A DNA stretch of 6,919 nt, taken from Phycisphaerae bacterium. Lineage in GTDB: Bacteria; Planctomycetota; Phycisphaerae; JAJVII01. The notes beneath the pieces are model-generated. The model was not told the DNA's origin. It saw nothing but the letters and a program-made list of their open reading frames with translations, and searched no databases. Both the position numbers and the translations under genes were made by a program. Where the stretch lies: the NCBI GenBank assembly GCA_028706835.1, contig JAQTVL010000240.1, forward strand, positions 1 to 6,919, in the 5' to 3' direction. Shown here in pieces: positions 4,301 to 6,919 of the stretch; within the stretch, counting starts at the first letter, position 1; every line of letters starts with the position of its first letter.

Positions 4301-6919
4301 TCACGCCACGGCGGTGCTGGCGGTGTCGAGGTTTTCGCCGCTTTCGCCCTGGACGGTGCGGCCGTCGAATCTCACCGCGACTCGCTTGCTCACGCCTTGC
4401 TCCTGCATCGTGATGCCGTAGAGCACGTCGGCGATCGTCATCGTCTGCTTGGAGTGCGTGATGACGATGAACTGGCTGAACTGCATGAACTCGCGGACGA
4501 TCGCGTCGAAGCGGTCGTTGTTGGCCTCGTCCAGCGCGGCGTCGACTTCGTCCAGTATGCAGAACGGGCTGGGCTTGCTGCGGAAGATGGACAGCAGCAG
4601 GGCCAGGGCGGTCATGGTCTTCTCGCCGCCGGACAGCAGCGTGATCGAGCGGAGTTCCTTGCCCGGCGGGCGGGCGATGATGTCGATGCCGCTTTCGAGA
4701 ATGTCGTCCGGGTTTTCGAGGACCAGGTCGGCCTTGCCGCCGCCGAACAGCTTGCGGAACAACTCGCGGAACTGTTCGCGGACCTCGAAGAACGTCGTCT
4801 CGAAGCGGCGCCGGCTCTCGCTGTTGATCCGCTCGATCAGCGCTTCAAGCTGCCCCTTGGCGGCGATCACGTCGGCCAACTGCTGGTGCAGGAATTCCGA
4901 CCGCTTCTCCAACTGCTGCTGCTCGTCGATGGCCTCGACGTTCACGTTGCCCAGCCGTTCGATCCGGCCTCGCAGGTCGGTGATCTCGGCCTCGACAGCC
5001 TGCCAGTTCACGGTCGAGCTTTCCGCGTTGGGCGGGTTGGCTTCGTAAAGCCTCGGCAGGTCGATGGCGTGCTCGTCGGCGACGCGCTGAATCAGCGTTT
5101 CCAGCCGGACGCGCAGCTCGTTCTGCGCGACCTCGGCGTGGTGCTGCGTCTGCTCGGCGGCGTGGAGCTCGTGGCCGGCGGCCTGGGCGGCGGCGGACAG
5201 TTCCGACAGCGACTTGCGGACCTCCTCCAGTTGGCGGGCAAGCGCGGCCCGCGTCTCGGTCAGGCCCTGCCGCGAACCGAAGAGATCGGCGATCGACTGC
5301 TCGGCTGACAATTGGCCAAGCAGGCTCTGGTCGATTCGCTGCCGTAGCGAGCGGACATCGCTGGTGGCGGTGGCCTGCTGGGCCTTGGCTTCTTCGAGCG
5401 ATCGCCGCACGCCGGCCAACTGGGCGCGGACGGCGCGTCGGCGTTCCTCGGCTTGGCCCAGGGCAACCTTGGCCTCGGTCATGCGGCGGTTGAGGTCGTC
5501 GGTGGAGGCCCGGCGGGCCTGGAGGCGGCGGTTCAGATCGTCGGTCTGCTGTTGCATGGACTGGCGGCGCTGTTCGAGAGAGGCGATCTTGTCGGCGGTG
5601 GACCGCTCCGCGTTGGCGGCCTGCTCGATGCGGTTGGCCAGGTCGGTCATCTCGCTGGCCAGCAGCGACTGCTCGCTGGCCAGCGAGTCGATGCTCTGCT
5701 CGATCTGCCGCAGGCGGGCGACGCACTCGACCCGGCCTGTGGATTCCTGGTAGATTTCGCCGCGAAGCTGCTGCTGCGAGCGGTCGAGTTGGGCGGCCTC
5801 GGCGGACTCGGCGGCAAGCTGCGATTCGAGTTCGGCGACCAGTCCGGCAAGGCCTTCGAGTTGGCTGTTTACTTCGCGCAGCTCGGCCTTGCGCCCGATG
5901 AGGCCCAGTGCGGCCGGGGACTGCGCGCCGGCCTCGGCGTCCTTGCCCGTTGGCGCGGACAGGTGGCCATCGGCGCTGACGAGCGTGCCATCGCGGGTGA
6001 GGAACCGCACCCGGCTGCCGGGCGAGGCCTCGGCGGCCAGGCGCAGCGCGTCGGCCAGCGTCTCTACGCGGAGCACGTGGCCGAGCAGGAAATCGCGAAC
6101 AGGCAGGAACACCGGTTCGCAGATGACCAGATCGCTGACCCGGCCGATGACGCCGGGCTGGCTGAGCCATGCGGTCACGTCGAGCGGGAACTTTGCGAGG
6201 TCGGCCAGGCGGTCGAGGCAGAGGAGGTGCGTCTGGCCGGGCAGGGCGGCCAACAGGTTCCGAGCGGACTCGGCGCCTAAGGCCGCGGAGTTCCGCAGGA
6301 CGACGAACTGCTCCTGCTCGCCGAGGGCGGCTTCGACAACGGCGGTCACTTCCGCCAAGCGGCGCGTGTCCTCGGTCGGCTCGACCATGAGCAGGTCGGC
6401 GACCAGCCCGACGACGCCGTCGATCGCGCCCTGCGATTGCAGGATCGCCCGCGGGCCGTCGGCCAAGCCTTCGAGCTTCTGCTCCAACGACGCCAGCAGG
6501 TCACGCCGCCCGACGAGCGCGGAGCGGCGCTCCTTGAGCGAACTGAGCCGGCCCGCCAACTCGCGGATGGTCGCGTCCTTGACGGCGGCGGCGGCCTTGG
6601 TCTGCTCGAATCGCTTTTGAACGTCGGCCAGGCGGGCCTCGATCTGGGCGAGGCTCTGGCGGAACTGGCTGCCCTCTTCCTGCCGCTGGGACAACTGCGC
6701 GCCGATTTCGCCGGCGCGGGTGGCCAGGCGGTTCCGCTGGTTGCCCAGGTTTTCCTGGGTTGTCTTGTACTGGTGAAGCTGGTTGCTGAGCTGCGAGGCC
6801 GACCGCATGAGGTCGAAAAGGGCGTCGTTGGCGCGGCTGGCCTGGTCGGCCAACTCGTTGATCTCGACCTCGGCGGCGTGCTGCTCGTGGGCGATCTGCT
6901 CGCTGTGGCTGCGGGCGGG
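4301..6919 (-). CDS. smc: Chromosome segregation protein SMC, N-terminal part outside the window
   Basis: SMC is a cytoplasmic ATPase whose dimers, with ScpA and ScpB, extrude DNA loops to condense and segregate chromosomes. The frame is open to the right edge (872 residues visible; the TTG at 6851-6853 is internal), so the Walker A head and most of the first coiled coil are missing. In order: end of coiled coil 1; the hinge (about 5939-6436), including GVVGLVADLL and a closing TRDGTLVSADGHLSAPTG; coiled coil 2, rich in Gln, Glu, Arg and Ala; RLGNVNVEAIDEQ near 4920-4960, a family hallmark; then the C-terminal ATPase head. The head has the ABC signature LSGGEK at 4619-4636, Walker B FCILDEVD at 4541-4564 with the catalytic Glu, the D-loop ALDEAN just after, and the switch His in ITHSKQT at 4454-4456. 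Hinge, signature, Walker B and His together favour SMC over RecN, SbcC or Rad50. All head residues needed for ATP hydrolysis in this half are present. It ends in TGA at 4301-4303. Confidence 0.95.
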   Translation of the reverse strand, partial: PARSHSEQIAHEQHAAEVEINELADQASRANDALFDLMRSASQLSNQLHQYKTTQENLGNQRNRLATRAGEIGAQLSQRQEEGSQFRQSLAQIEARLADVQKRFEQTKAAAAVKDATIRELAGRLSSLKERRSALVGRRDLLASLEQKLEGLADGPRAILQSQGAIDGVVGLVADLLMVEPTEDTRRLAEVTAVVEAALGEQEQFVVLRNSAALGAESARNLLAALPGQTHLLCLDRLADLAKFPLDVTAWLSQPGVIGRVSDLVICEPVFLPVRDFLLGHVLRVETLADALRLAAEASPGSRVRFLTRDGTLVSADGHLSAPTGKDAEAGAQSPAALGLIGRKAELREVNSQLEGLAGLVAELESQLAAESAEAAQLDRSQQQLRGEIYQESTGRVECVARLRQIEQSIDSLASEQSLLASEMTDLANRIEQAANAERSTADKIASLEQRRQSMQQQTDDLNRRLQARRASTDDLNRRMTEAKVALGQAEERRRAVRAQLAGVRRSLEEAKAQQATATSDVRSLRQRIDQSLLGQLSAEQSIADLFGSRQGLTETRAALARQLEEVRKSLSELSAAAQAAGHELHAAEQTQHHAEVAQNELRVRLETLIQRVADEHAIDLPRLYEANPPNAESSTVNWQAVEAEITDLRGRIERLGNVNVEAIDEQQQLEKRSEFLHQQLADVIAAKGQLEALIERINSESRRRFETTFFEVREQFRELFRKLFGGGKADLVLENPDDILESGIDIIARPPGKELRSITLLSGGEKTMTALALLLSIFRSKPSPFCILDEVDAALDEANNDRFDAIVREFMQFSQFIVITHSKQTMTIADVLYGITMQEQGVSKRVAVRFDGRTVQGESGENLDTASTAVA

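Noticed and set aside
4196..5308. Long plus-strand open frame (370 codons) opposite smc
   Set aside because: It is antisense to the well-supported smc C-terminal half. Extreme third-position GC keeps the opposite frame open, and the product (runs of Val, Ala, Leu, Glu, Gln) has no domain.
6851..6853. TTG as the start of an 850-residue SMC-like protein
   Set aside because: The frame continues upstream with heptad-like coiled-coil sequence to the window edge, and a complete SMC needs the missing N-terminal Walker A head.

Overview
The window is high-GC DNA that most resembles a chromosomal segment of a Planctomycetota-type bacterium. This assignment is an inference. It rests on the enlarged Lgt that keeps the GCFLNGCC motif, the PQQ-type beta-propeller protein, near-total G/C at third codon positions in smc, and long spacers carrying short palindromic or heptamer repeats. 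No rRNA, tRNA, CRISPR array, transposase or phage gene is visible. Both ends of the window cut through genes.

Layout, left to right. A 5'-truncated PQQ-like beta-propeller protein reads + and ends at 1234. A 181-bp spacer follows, with a strong terminator-like hairpin (12-bp perfect stem), a weak promoter candidate and a GC-rich 12-bp palindrome. panC (pantothenate synthetase, + strand) is complete. A 91-bp spacer then holds five tandem heptamers of consensus GTGRYCA, which together also form a near-palindrome. lgt (prolipoprotein diacylglyceryl transferase, + strand) is complete and carries an extra domain of about 155 residues with an internal duplication. After a 26-bp convergent gap come two minus-strand genes: a retropepsin-like aspartic protease gene (3681-4247), and upstream of it in transcription the 3' three-quarters of smc (4301 to the right edge, start outside the window). 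A 7-bp-stem hairpin lies between these two and overlaps the protease ribosome binding site.

How the genes relate. PanC (coenzyme A supply), Lgt (lipoprotein maturation at the membrane) and SMC (chromosome condensation and segregation) are housekeeping proteins with no direct functional link. panC and lgt may share a transcript. smc and the protease gene are co-directional with a 53-bp gap and may also share one. The protease gene stands apart: its third-position GC is clearly lower than that of smc, and its C-terminal tail looks like part of an antitoxin-type protein rather than a protease.

I see no clear new multi-gene system. The best leads are the retropepsin/tail fusion with its hairpin-covered start, the duplicated insert in Lgt, and the heptamer repeat.
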